DNA from: Candidatus Andersenbacteria bacterium RIFCSPHIGHO2_02_FULL_46_16
GTDB lineage: Bacteria; Patescibacteriota; Andersenbacteria; UBA10190
Length of the DNA: 48,563 nucleotides
Direction of reading: 5' to 3'
NCBI GenBank assembly: GCA_001817065.1
Contig: MHHQ01000027.1
Coordinates: forward strand, 30,866-79,428
Positions 18,824-26,943 of this stretch are shown piece by piece (positions within the stretch are counted from its first letter, which is position 1; every line of letters begins with the position of its first letter). The notes beneath the pieces are model-generated. The model ran no database searches. It was not told where the DNA came from and saw only the letters and a program-made list of their open reading frames with translations. The translations under genes and the position numbers were made by a program.

Positions 18824-19684
18824 ATGGAAAAACAATCAAAGGATAAAACTATTGCTATTTTTGAAAGGAATCAAATCCGCCGCCACTGGGACGAGGATAA
18901 AGAACTTTGGTATTTTTCTATAGTGGATGTCATAGCTGCCCTAACAGAACAGCCCGATCATAAAAGAGCTCAGAGCTATTGGACAACACTTAAAAACCGT
19001 TTAAAACAAGAAGGAAGCGAGGTCGTCACAAAATGTGACCAACTGAAAATGCGAGCATCTGACGGAAAATATTACTTAACGGATGCAGCCGATACGGAAG
19101 CGATGCTTCGCCTTATCCAATCTATTCCCTCGCCAAACGCCGAGCCGTTCAAGCTCTGGCTGGCCCGTGTTGGGTATGAGCGATTGGAAGAAACCGCCGA
19201 CCCGGAACTGGCTATCAATCGCGCTCTGAAAACCTATTTGCAAAAAGGTTATAGCCGCGAGTGGGTAAATCAACGTCTAAAAAGCATAGAAATCCGCAAG
19301 GTATTGACGGACGAATGGGAAAAGCGCGGAGCGAAAGAAGGCCTTGAGTTTGCTATTCTCACTGACGAAATATCCAAAGCTTGGGCGGGACTAACAACCA
19401 AACAATACAAAAGCCTCAAAGGTTTAAAAAAAGAAAATTTGCGCGATAATATGACCAATTTGGAATTGGTTTTGAATATGTTAGCAGAAACCGCAACTAC
19501 GGAAATATCGCAGAAACGCGAGCCGAAAAATCTTGACGAAAATAGAACGGTAGCGCGAGAAGGCGGAACGGTAGCGGGCAACGCACGCAAGGAAATTGAA
19601 GTTAAAACCGGTAAAAATGTTATAACCAGTAAAAACGCAAAGGCGTTGCGCGGCAAGGAACAGAAAAAATTGAAAAGTAAATGA
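18824..19684 (+). CDS. Bro-N/DinD-like protein
   Basis: A 286-residue protein. The N-terminal 110 residues resemble the Bro-N (phage antirepressor/baculovirus BRO) DNA-binding domain: IRRHWDEDKELWYFSIVDVIAALT, SYWTTLKNRLKQEGSE, KMRASDGKYYLTDAADTEAMLRLIQ. The second half (NRALKTYLQKGYSREWVNQRLKSI onward) resembles the C-terminal part of DinD, a DNA-damage-induced protein in E. coli. The tail is lysine-rich. It sits between the helicase and methyltransferase genes and is likely co-transcribed. Its role, perhaps regulator or accessory specificity factor, is inference. Confidence 0.75.
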   Translation: MEKQSKDKTIAIFERNQIRRHWDEDKELWYFSIVDVIAALTEQPDHKRAQSYWTTLKNRLKQEGSEVVTKCDQLKMRASDGKYYLTDAADTEAMLRLIQSIPSPNAEPFKLWLARVGYERLEETADPELAINRALKTYLQKGYSREWVNQRLKSIEIRKVLTDEWEKRGAKEGLEFAILTDEISKAWAGLTTKQYKSLKGLKKENLRDNMTNLELVLNMLAETATTEISQKREPKNLDENRTVAREGGTVAGNARKEIEVKTGKNVITSKNAKALRGKEQKKLKSK

Positions 19685-19685
19685 C

Positions 19686-22034
19686 ATGCAGAAAGCACAG
19701 GCGCAAAATAAAATAAAAGAAACTTTTGAAAATCCTTTTGAGGAAGCGCGTTTTCGTGATTTCATTAGAAATTTGTTGAATCATATTGAGGAAGAAGATA
19801 ACCATCCGTATAGCGGACAATTTATTGCTACAGCTTTTCAACCGTATATCAGCACCTTAAAAAGAGTCGGTAAATATTCAGATGGCGAGCACGAAATAGA
19901 TATTCTTATCGTTCAGCTTAAAAAATTTACATCTCTTGAACGCGCTCGTACTGCTCAAAGAAATTTTATCGCCAGATATTTGAACGGAAGCCGGGGCGGC
20001 AAGATGAAAGACGCCGCGCTGGTTGCTTTTGTTTCCCCAAATGATACGGATTGGCGATTTTCGCTGATCAAGATGGACTATAAATTTGCCGAAGGAAAAA
20101 ATGGCAAAACCAAAGTTAAAGAAGAGTTTACACCGGCACGCCGGTGGTCTTTTCTTGTTGGCCCAAACGAGCATAGTCATACGGCACAAGCAAAATTGGC
20201 TCCAATTATTGAGGACGAAAACGTTATAACCTTGGCGCGGTTAGAAGAAGCGTTCAACATTGAAAAAGTAACAAAAGAATTTTTTGAAAAGTATCGGGAA
20301 CTGTTTTTGCGTGTTCACGAGACTTTGAATGATGTCATCAAACAACACCCTGGCATCAAAGCGGACTTTGCGGATAAAAACGTTAACACAGTAGATTTTT
20401 CCAAAAAACTGCTCGGTCAAATCGTGTTTTTGTACTTCTTGCAAAAGAAGGGCTGGTTCGGAGTGCCGATGAATAAAAGTTGGGGCGAGGGCGATAAGAA
20501 GTTTTTGCGAACCTTGTTTGAAGAGGCGGCTGGCAAAGACAAGAACTATTTTAACGATTATCTTGAACCTCTCTTTTATGAAGCTTTGGCCAAGGAAAGG
20601 GACGATGATTTTTACAGCCGGTTTGAATGCAAAATACCTTTTCTAAACGGCGGACTCTTTGATCCGATTAGCAACTACGACTGGGTAAATACGGCCATTG
20701 ATCTGCCTAATGATATTTTTTCCAATACCCGAAAGACTAAAGACGGCGACATCGGCGATGGTGTTTTGGACTTCTTTGATCGCTATAACTTTACGGTAAA
20801 AGAAGACGAACCGTTGGAAAAAGAAGTCGCTGTTGATCCGGAAATGCTTGGCAAAGTATTTGAGAATCTATTGGAGGTTAAGGATCGTAAATCCAAAGGC
20901 ACTTATTACACGCCGCGCGAGATCGTGCACTATATGTGCGAGCAGAGCTTGGTGAATTATTTGGCTACCGAGCTTGAAAGCAAAGTCTCAAAAGAGGACA
21001 TAGAGAAGCTTATCAAATTTGGCGAGAACGTCGTCGAGCATGAAGCGGTATCAATATCCAAGGAAGACAATCCAGACTATGGGGGTGATTATAAAAGACT
21101 CCTGCCGGACTCCATAAAAGAATTTGCTGGCGAAATCGACAATAAGCTTGCCACCATCAAGGTTTGCGATCCGGCTATCGGTTCCGGAGCCTTTCCTGTT
21201 GGCATGATGAACGCCATTGTTAAGGCTCGCATGGTGCTGTCCGCTTATCTTTCTCCACCTGCCCGAGGGGGAGATAAAGAGGGGGTGGGAGAAAACCGGA
21301 CGCTCTACGCTTTCAAGCGCGACTGCATTCAAAACTCTCTTTACGGCGTGGACATCGATCCCGGCGCGGTGGAAATCGCCAAGCTTCGTTTATGGCTTTC
21401 ACTGGTCGTTGATGAGGATAACATCAAGCAGATCAAGCCATTGCCGAACCTGGACTACAAAATCATGCAAGGCAATAGCTTGCTTGAGGAGTTTGAGGGT
21501 ATAAAGCTATTTGATGAAAAACTGATCGCCGCTATTGATACTGGTAAAGAGAAACAACTTGAATCCATCAAGCAAAAACAAGCTGTTTTGCAAAAAGAAT
21601 ATTTTGAGCTTCATTCGCAAAATAAACTAACGCCGGTCAAACAGGCCGAACTTAATGCTGAATTAAAGAAGTTACAAACTCAACTAAAAAAACTTAACAA
21701 TGCCGGCCTGCCCGCCGAAGCCTCGGCGAAGGCGAGCCTCTTTGATGTGATGAGCGAGGCTAAGAAAAAAGCCGACGATCTTAAGCTTCTGCATAAGGAA
21801 TTTTTTGAAGCCACGCAAAAGAGCAAAAAGGACAGTATCAAAAAGCAGATTGAACAGCTGGAATGGGAGCTTATCGAAGCGACACTCAAAGAACAGAACA
21901 AAATTTCTGCTCTCAAAAAACTTGAGGAGTTCAAGCGATCAATACCAAACCGTTTTTCCTTTGGAAACTTAACTTTGCCGATGTGTTTGAAAGTGGTGGA
22001 TTTAATATTGTTATTGCAAATCCACCCTACGTAA
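19686..22034 (+). CDS. PglX/Eco57I-type DNA adenine methyltransferase, N-terminal part (frameshifted)
   Basis: The first 782 codons of a large N6-adenine methyltransferase/type IIG-like enzyme. The N-terminal region has HEIDILIVQLKK, reminiscent of a PD-(D/E)xK-type nuclease core, but this is not firm. FENLLEVKDRKSKGTYYTPREIVHYM and motif I DPAIGSGAFPVG (about 495-505), then SLYGVDIDPGAVEIAKLRLWLSLVVDE, are the methyltransferase core. A charged coiled coil follows. The last 20 or so residues are out-of-frame: the expected FADVFESGGFNIVIANPPY continues in the -1 frame, so this and the next entry are one gene broken by one missing base between 21926 and about 21962. Two interspersed repeats are read in frame inside it. 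Confidence 0.85.
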   Translation: MQKAQAQNKIKETFENPFEEARFRDFIRNLLNHIEEEDNHPYSGQFIATAFQPYISTLKRVGKYSDGEHEIDILIVQLKKFTSLERARTAQRNFIARYLNGSRGGKMKDAALVAFVSPNDTDWRFSLIKMDYKFAEGKNGKTKVKEEFTPARRWSFLVGPNEHSHTAQAKLAPIIEDENVITLARLEEAFNIEKVTKEFFEKYRELFLRVHETLNDVIKQHPGIKADFADKNVNTVDFSKKLLGQIVFLYFLQKKGWFGVPMNKSWGEGDKKFLRTLFEEAAGKDKNYFNDYLEPLFYEALAKERDDDFYSRFECKIPFLNGGLFDPISNYDWVNTAIDLPNDIFSNTRKTKDGDIGDGVLDFFDRYNFTVKEDEPLEKEVAVDPEMLGKVFENLLEVKDRKSKGTYYTPREIVHYMCEQSLVNYLATELESKVSKEDIEKLIKFGENVVEHEAVSISKEDNPDYGGDYKRLLPDSIKEFAGEIDNKLATIKVCDPAIGSGAFPVGMMNAIVKARMVLSAYLSPPARGGDKEGVGENRTLYAFKRDCIQNSLYGVDIDPGAVEIAKLRLWLSLVVDEDNIKQIKPLPNLDYKIMQGNSLLEEFEGIKLFDEKLIAAIDTGKEKQLESIKQKQAVLQKEYFELHSQNKLTPVKQAELNAELKKLQTQLKKLNNAGLPAEASAKASLFDVMSEAKKKADDLKLLHKEFFEATQKSKKDSIKKQIEQLEWELIEATLKEQNKISALKKLEEFKRSIPNRFSFGNLTLPMCLKVVDLILLLQIHPT
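21247..21294 (+). repeat. GC-rich interspersed repeat inserted in frame
   Basis: TCTCCACCTGCCCGAGGGGG followed by AGATAAAGAGGGGGTGGGAG belongs to the repeat type seen at 5.3, 8.0, 12.9 and 14.8 kb. It adds about 16-20 residues between the methyltransferase motif I helix and the YAFKRDCIQNSLYGVDI segment. Confidence 0.6.
21702..21740 (+). repeat. hairpin repeat coding LPAEASAKAS
   Basis: Contains the hairpin CGCCGA-AGCC-TCGGCG flanked by CCTGCC and GGCGAG. It is read in frame as GLPAEASAKAS in the coiled-coil part of the methyltransferase. I associate this motif with dispersed repeats of Parcubacteria-like genomes (recollection, not searched). Confidence 0.7.
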
Positions 22035-23383
22035 AAGAATACGTCCATCGTTCCGCATTCGATGGATTAAGAAGCTCTCTCTATTATCAAGGCAAGATGG
22101 ACCTTTGGTATCTCTTTGCATGCAAAGGTATAGATTTAGCAAAGGATAATTCAGGCATAATCACATTTATTGCCCAAAATAATTGGGTCACGAGTTATGG
22201 TGCATCAAAAATGAGGAATAAGGTTTTAGCCGACACGCAAATCTTAAGCTTAATAGACTTCGGGGATTTTAAGATTTTTGTAGCGGGCATACAGACTATG
22301 GTAATGATGTTTGAGAAAAATGTTGCGATTGATAATTATTCATTTGATTACAGAAGACTTCTGGGCAATACGTTAGAGCTTGCAGATGTAATTACTATTT
22401 TAAATAAGGAGAGCGATATCAATGCAGAATATCTTACTGCAAAAATAAGTAGGAATGAACTCAGGGATAAAATGCTTACTTTCAGTAATTCAGGGGTAGA
22501 GTCTATTCTTGAAAGAATTTCAAACAAGGCGAATTTCCACCTCGATCCGACCAAAGAAGTTGCTCAGGGAATTGTCTCTCCCCAAGATTATGTAAATAAA
22601 GCCAGTCAAGAAATATTGGGTGGAAATTCTAAAGTCGGAGATGGCATATTTGTATTGTCTGACGATGAAATGAAAATGCTCAATTTCTCTAAAAAAGATG
22701 TATCCCTCATTAAGCCTTTCTATACGACAAACGAACTTAAAAGATGGTATGGGATTCCTGAAATAAAGGGTTGGATAATTTATACTGATTCTAGTTTTAA
22801 AGATAAGAAAAAAATTGAAGAGTACCCCGGTATTCAAGCCCACCTTGATCGTTACAAAAAAGTAATTACTTCTGATAACAAACCCTATGGTTTACACAGA
22901 GCCAGAGACGCACACTTTTTCACTGGAGAGAAAATTATTGCCTTACGGAAATGTTCTAAGCCAACTTTCACTTACGCTGACTTCGATAGTTATGTTTCGG
23001 CAACTTTTTATGTGATCAAAACTGAAAGAGTTGATCAAAAATATTTGCTGGCCATCTTGAATTCAAAGTTAGTAGCTTTTTGGCTCCGGCATAAAGGAAA
23101 AATGCAGGGTAATAACTATCAAATTGATAAAGAGCCAATCATTGATCTCCCAATTTATAAAGCTCCCACAAAAGAACAAAAAGACCTGACAAATCTTACA
23201 GCCAGAATTATTGAGTTTATAAAATCACCGGATTATCTGGTCAGCTCAGAGAAACAAGCAAAAGTCCTGGACATTGAACATCAGATAGACGAGCTGGTGT
23301 ATAAGCTTTATAACCTGACCGACTCTGAGATTGCAATTGTTGAGTCATTGAATAAGGTCAATAAGGAAACTTATGACAAGTAG
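21983..23383 (+). CDS. PglX/Eco57I-type DNA adenine methyltransferase, C-terminal part (frameshifted)
   Basis: Continuation of the preceding gene in the -1 frame. The frame is open from 21926, so TKPFFLWKLNFADVF comes before the nominal GTG at 21983. NPPYV is catalytic motif IV of N6-adenine methyltransferases. The remainder (KMDLWYLFACKGIDLAKDNSGIITFIAQNNW, then a TRD-like region ending in NYQIDKEPIIDLPIYK and EHQIDELVYKLYNLTDSEIAIVE) is the usual C-terminus of Eco57I/PglX-like proteins with target-recognition function. It has no plausible independent start signal. The gene may be inactive, or the frameshift may be an assembly error. The last 11 bases overlap the next gene. Confidence 0.85.
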   Translation: MFESGGFNIVIANPPYVKEYVHRSAFDGLRSSLYYQGKMDLWYLFACKGIDLAKDNSGIITFIAQNNWVTSYGASKMRNKVLADTQILSLIDFGDFKIFVAGIQTMVMMFEKNVAIDNYSFDYRRLLGNTLELADVITILNKESDINAEYLTAKISRNELRDKMLTFSNSGVESILERISNKANFHLDPTKEVAQGIVSPQDYVNKASQEILGGNSKVGDGIFVLSDDEMKMLNFSKKDVSLIKPFYTTNELKRWYGIPEIKGWIIYTDSSFKDKKKIEEYPGIQAHLDRYKKVITSDNKPYGLHRARDAHFFTGEKIIALRKCSKPTFTYADFDSYVSATFYVIKTERVDQKYLLAILNSKLVAFWLRHKGKMQGNNYQIDKEPIIDLPIYKAPTKEQKDLTNLTARIIEFIKSPDYLVSSEKQAKVLDIEHQIDELVYKLYNLTDSEIAIVESLNKVNKETYDK

Positions 23384-24077
23384 TAACATTACTCGTTGGA
23401 TTCTTGATGCAGGGTCTGTTTCGGGGCTTGTTGCCTTAATTTATACAGTGACACAAAGCCTGAGACGGCGACCCAGATTTAAGTTTGATTTTAGAGGAAG
23501 CAATCGCCAGCTGTTTAACAAGGACAATCTTGAGTATTGCCGCTTCATGTTTGATGGCTACGTAAAGAATCAGAGCTTGGATCCCAACTCATTGACGGCT
23601 ATACATCTCGTGTTGTGGGAAAACAAAAAACGTAACCGCTATCTTAGTTTTGGGCATACGCCTATTGAAATTGTGAACAAGGGAAGTGACGCTAAGGTAC
23701 GACTTCCTATCTCGTTTCAACCACGAGAAGGTAAACATTTGACTCTGACTTATGAAATTCCCCTGACTGGTACTCACGATATAAGCTTAGTCCACGCTTC
23801 CAGACGGCTTGATTTGGAAGAGGGTATGGCTTGGCTTCCAAAACACAACTATTCCTTGGCTTTTATTGACGTGAATGAAAATCTATTCGATGAACGCGGA
23901 GTATTGCGGAATCGCAAGGAACTTGATTTGCAATGGACATTAGTAAATACGTTCGAATCACTCAAGAGAGGTAATCCAATTCCTTATTTACGGCATCTGT
24001 TTCGTATCTGGGGTAGCAAGATTGCGTTTAAAGCTCATAAGCTGTTCTTTGCTGTGGGTATTTGGAAATGGGGTTAA
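23373..24077 (+). CDS. hypothetical protein with N-terminal membrane helix
   Basis: I do not recognise this 234-residue protein. Residues 8-28 are a single hydrophobic segment (ILDAGSVSGLVALIYTV), followed by a soluble domain rich in beta-strand patterns (HLVLWENKKRN, HTPIEIVNKGSDAKVRLPISF, LTLTYEIPLTGTHDISLV) that may form an immunoglobulin-like or sandwich fold. Its ATG overlaps the methyltransferase stop, so it is translationally coupled to the defence-like operon. It could be an effector or a membrane partner; that is inference. Confidence 0.7.
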   Translation: MTSSNITRWILDAGSVSGLVALIYTVTQSLRRRPRFKFDFRGSNRQLFNKDNLEYCRFMFDGYVKNQSLDPNSLTAIHLVLWENKKRNRYLSFGHTPIEIVNKGSDAKVRLPISFQPREGKHLTLTYEIPLTGTHDISLVHASRRLDLEEGMAWLPKHNYSLAFIDVNENLFDERGVLRNRKELDLQWTLVNTFESLKRGNPIPYLRHLFRIWGSKIAFKAHKLFFAVGIWKWG

Positions 24078-24092
24078 GAATTAACTTACACT

Positions 24093-24374
24093 ATGGAAAT
24101 AAAAATACCGGATTTTACTAAATTAACTTGGCAGCTGAACGTTGCTATTATCGCTGCAGTGTTCACGGTTTTTTCGCTGATTTACAACGAAAAATACATT
24201 TATTATGGATTGTTTACTTTCGCGTATGGTGTTATTGGAGCGTCAATTCTTCCTGCGCTAGAAAACCTTCTTCCAGGGAATAAATGGAGAAACTATCTGG
24301 TTGTGCAATCGATCTTGACGGTTTTATGGATAGCTATTTGTATGTGGTTCGGTTTCAGCTCAATGCGGTTATAG
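24093..24374 (+). CDS. small hypothetical membrane protein
   Basis: A 93-residue protein with three predicted membrane segments (about residues 15-30, 35-55 and 70-88). It begins 15 bases after the preceding stop and is probably the last gene of the defence-like unit. Function unknown. Confidence 0.65.
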   Translation: MEIKIPDFTKLTWQLNVAIIAAVFTVFSLIYNEKYIYYGLFTFAYGVIGASILPALENLLPGNKWRNYLVVQSILTVLWIAICMWFGFSSMRL

Positions 24375-24433
24375 ATATGGTTGCTATATATCTTATTTGT
24401 AGTAGGGGTAAGTAAAGAATTAAGGGTCAGGAG

Positions 24434-24454
24434 TGCTCCTTAGAAAACCCCTCA
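24434..24454 (+). mobile_element. left terminal inverted repeat of an IS remnant
   Basis: The sequence beginning TGCTCCTTAGAAAACCCC (21 bases in all) matches the reverse complement of 34164-34184 at 20 of 21 positions. It lies 24 bases before a transposase-like N-terminal fragment, as expected for an IS left end. Confidence 0.7.
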
Positions 24455-24478
24455 TTTCTGTAAGACAATAGTCTCAAT

Positions 24479-24610
24479 ATGCAAACATCAAAATCACCCA
24501 AGCAAACAGCGCGAGTGGCCTATGCCGCCGCCCAAAAAGTTTTACCTCCATACAGTCACGATTGTTCGCCACATATGTTCACCCAGCCGCAGTGGATAAA
24601 GTGTGGGGAT
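24479..24610 (+). pseudogene. transposase N-terminal fragment
   Basis: The first 35-40 codons, with ARVAYAAAQKVLPPYSHDCS and MFTQPQ, resemble the start of DDE transposases of IS4/IS5-like elements (pattern YSHxxSPxxFTQPQLxA). The similarity stops at about codon 36, after which the frame is unrelated. It follows a terminal inverted repeat, so it is the left remnant of an IS. Confidence 0.55.
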
Positions 24611-24686
24611 GAATCGATGAACGATGAAGGTGACGTGCCTCAACAGTGCTTGTTTTTACGGTATATTTAACATATATTCAACGGTT

Positions 24687-25472
24687 ATGAACAAGATCCA
24701 ATCTTACATGTATGTATCAGTGCTACTGGCAGCATTGCTGGGCGTGTCTGTTTTCTGGGCGGACAAGAGGGAAATAAACTCAGAAGTAAGAGAAAAAGGT
24801 GTTTTTTTTGAGCAATTGGAAGGGCACTCCGGTGATGCGACAGTAGAAGATACTTTATTGGCCAATGAAAAATTAGCAGCTATAAGGAGAGAAAACGGAA
24901 ATCAACGCATATCTTTGACTAATGAGGAATATGGAAAATATCTTGATAAGATTAATCCGGATCACTGGTCCGTGGCCAGATGTGAAGTTGACTTTAAATC
25001 GCGACTTGAACCTAGCGAAACGATTATTTTTGACGATTTAATAAGAGGTATAAAATTAAAATTGCCATTTAACAATGATTGGGGAGGAGAGACATTCTTA
25101 ATACCTCCTTTCGAAACAGAGAAAAATATTAGAGACGCGGATCAAATTACCTTTGGTCCGATTAGCAGTATGTTTGAAGGTGGTTGCGGTTGGTTGCGTC
25201 CATATACTCTAACGTTTAATGAGCCGATAGATCTGCATGACATTGATTACCATGCGCTAAAAAGTAATGACGACTATAACTTAATAACTGATCTTCAAGT
25301 TGAAAAAGTGTCTGGTAAAACTATCGCATATTACAGTATCAGCGATTATTGTACGAACTACTACGTTATTATTTTCGGATTTAAACATAATTATGAACTC
25401 ATGGTAAGTTGTGGGGAAGAAAAAGATCTGCAGATTTTACTGGAGGTTGCACGAAGTGCGGAACTTTACTGA
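24687..25472 (+). CDS. hypothetical membrane-anchored or secreted protein
   Basis: I do not recognise this protein. From the ATG at 24687 it has 261 residues and begins with a membrane or signal segment (YMYVSVLLAALLGVSVFWA). An upstream ATG at 24624 lies in transposase-remnant sequence and is not preferred. The rest is a soluble extracytoplasmic domain with about six Cys after the signal (ARCEVDF, GGCGWLRPYTL, DYCTNYYVIIF, MVSCGEE), which could form disulfides. It lies just inside the left IS remnant. Confidence 0.65.
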   Translation: MNKIQSYMYVSVLLAALLGVSVFWADKREINSEVREKGVFFEQLEGHSGDATVEDTLLANEKLAAIRRENGNQRISLTNEEYGKYLDKINPDHWSVARCEVDFKSRLEPSETIIFDDLIRGIKLKLPFNNDWGGETFLIPPFETEKNIRDADQITFGPISSMFEGGCGWLRPYTLTFNEPIDLHDIDYHALKSNDDYNLITDLQVEKVSGKTIAYYSISDYCTNYYVIIFGFKHNYELMVSCGEEKDLQILLEVARSAELY

Positions 25473-25510
25473 TTTCGCAATGATATATTTGGTCTAACCT
25501 AGCGGGAGCT

Positions 25511-25530
25511 CCACGGGCGTAAGCCCGTGG
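25511..25530. repeat. 8-bp hairpin with a GTAA loop
   Basis: CCACGGGC-GTAA-GCCCGTGG is a perfect hairpin with a GNRA tetraloop. No T-run follows on either strand. The form recalls REP-like or IS200/IS605 end hairpins. Only one copy is seen in the window. Confidence 0.6.
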
Positions 25531-25539
25531 GCGTCTATG

Positions 25540-25563
25540 AAAAAAGGCTCACAGTAGCGAGCC
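25540..25563 (-). terminator. rho-independent terminator of the minus-strand zincin-like gene
   Basis: On the minus strand: GGCTC-8 bases-GAGCC followed by six T (25545-25540). It lies 40 bases after the stop at 25603. Confidence 0.7.
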
Positions 25564-25602
25564 AATGTTTTGTAACTCCACGAGAAGATCCTTCGTGTTT
25601 GA

Positions 25603-26550
25603 TTACAGAGATTCTATTATTCGGGCCGCACTAGGTTCAGCTCTCATGATCGTGACAATAGCCTTTTTCTGCTTAACCATTAAATCTCCGTCATTCGAAG
25701 CTTGACGCTCGGCGATCCGAAAGGCGATGGCTGTTACATAGTAACCATAGCGCATAGCCATCTCTGACACACTTGCCGGAAACTCGTGAGTTATCAACGT
25801 ACCGAGCCGTAAGGATATTTGTTCCCATTTCTGATGATCACTGCGGACGACCATCAGTATATCAGTGGGATCATCGAAAGCATTCGTAATAATAATATCG
25901 TCGATAACTGTTGAGAACTTACCCTGAGTTATGACACTTACTAAGGCGTCTTCAGTACGATATGCCCTGACCTCACCCTCCACATATTCGTCTAGGCTAC
26001 GGGTCGCACCTTCAGCGCCTATAGCGATGTCATAGAGATGGCCGGCCTCATGAACCTGAAAAATACCAGCCCATATGTGAGTGAGCTTGACTGGCTTGAT
26101 AGAGAGAATGTTTAATCCGTCACGGCAGTGCGCCTGAAATACGTTATCTTGCTCATCCATAAGTCGATGACTCGGTGGAACAATCACCATCCAGGCAATG
26201 TTTTTACCGTTCTGCAGTGACACATAACTATTTCCGCATATTTCTGCCCAAAGCACCTGCTCTCTGCGGAACTGAATGATGCTATAAAGTCGAGTCATAC
26301 TAGTCTGCGTGTCGGTTGTTGCGGGGTATATCCTCCGACAAACAAGCTCAAAACCTGCATCATGCAGTTGTCTTGCTTCAGATTCAGACACTAAATTAGA
26401 AACTGATGCACCACCTACCGTATCCAACATGAGTTCTTGATCGCCCGCAAATACAGCATCTACCAATTCTGGCACAAACTTTTTTTCTAAACTCACTTGT
26501 GAGATCCTTATCTTTTGTTGTTCAACGTGCACGATTAATCTACTCAACAC
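25603..26550 (-). CDS. putative zincin-like protein (HEAGH motif)
   Basis: A 315-residue protein from a GTG at 26550. The central segment IFQVHEAGHLYDIAIG contains HExxH, and EGEVRAYRTEDA about 30 residues later supplies a candidate third ligand Glu, as in gluzincins. No signal peptide or membrane segment is visible. Large parts before and after are unrecognised. The start is uncertain: a perfect ACACGT/ACGTGT palindrome overlaps it and no Shine-Dalgarno is seen. It may be a metallopeptidase or a toxin-like domain. It is monocistronic with its own terminator. Confidence 0.6.
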   Translation of the reverse strand: MLSRLIVHVEQQKIRISQVSLEKKFVPELVDAVFAGDQELMLDTVGGASVSNLVSESEARQLHDAGFELVCRRIYPATTDTQTSMTRLYSIIQFRREQVLWAEICGNSYVSLQNGKNIAWMVIVPPSHRLMDEQDNVFQAHCRDGLNILSIKPVKLTHIWAGIFQVHEAGHLYDIAIGAEGATRSLDEYVEGEVRAYRTEDALVSVITQGKFSTVIDDIIITNAFDDPTDILMVVRSDHQKWEQISLRLGTLITHEFPASVSEMAMRYGYYVTAIAFRIAERQASNDGDLMVKQKKAIVTIMRAEPSAARIIESL

Positions 26551-26563
26551 GTACGAAACGTGT
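26547..26563. promoter_or_regulatory. palindrome overlapping a start codon
   Basis: ACACGT-ACGAA-ACGTGT, a perfect 6+5+6 inverted repeat over the GTG start of the zincin-like gene. It is a candidate operator. Confidence 0.4.
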
Positions 26564-26905
26564 CGTCACATTTTACCATTTCTTCCAGAAACCAGCTTAA
26601 GTAAGGGTTTCTAGAAAATTATTTGTACATTGCGAAATTAACATTGTCAACTAAGATTAACAAAGATTAACAAATAAGCCATAAATAAGAACATAATAAG
26701 TACAAATATAAAAGTATAATGGCTATAATAAGCCACTATATTATAACAGACAAATAAATAATTCATTGATAACTTGTCTTGACAATGCATAATGAGTCGT
26801 TGCAAAAAATATCATAGTTTTAAAAGATCAGTCACACCAGCACTCTCCTTGTAAACCCTTCCTTAAGCCAAAAATACTCATCAGCACACCTTAGATACTT
26901 TCAAA
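26564..26905. other. AT-rich intergenic region
   Basis: No gene seen. Bases 26645-26664 hold TTGTCA-N8-TAACAA, one mismatch from the operator found at 38.2, 41.5 and 47.8 kb. A TTGTC-TT-GACAA palindrome lies near 26777. Confidence 0.45.
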
Positions 26906-26943
26906 CAGTAGCCCCAACTTTCTCCTTGATATACAATAAAATC
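26906..26943 (+). promoter_or_regulatory. promoter-only copy of the ligase-leader repeat
   Basis: AGTAGCCCCAACTTTCTCC and TTGATATACAATAAAATC match the start of the repeat copies at 27975, 37875, 41319, 45080 and 48101. Homology ends exactly at the start codon: GTG at 26944 occupies the place of the ligase ATG. TATACA lies 8 bases before the GTG. Confidence 0.65.

Noticed and set aside
21914-21921. CAAAAAAC as a programmed -1 frameshift site in the methyltransferase
   Set aside because: A TGA follows in the -1 frame at 21923-21925, so slippage here would end translation.
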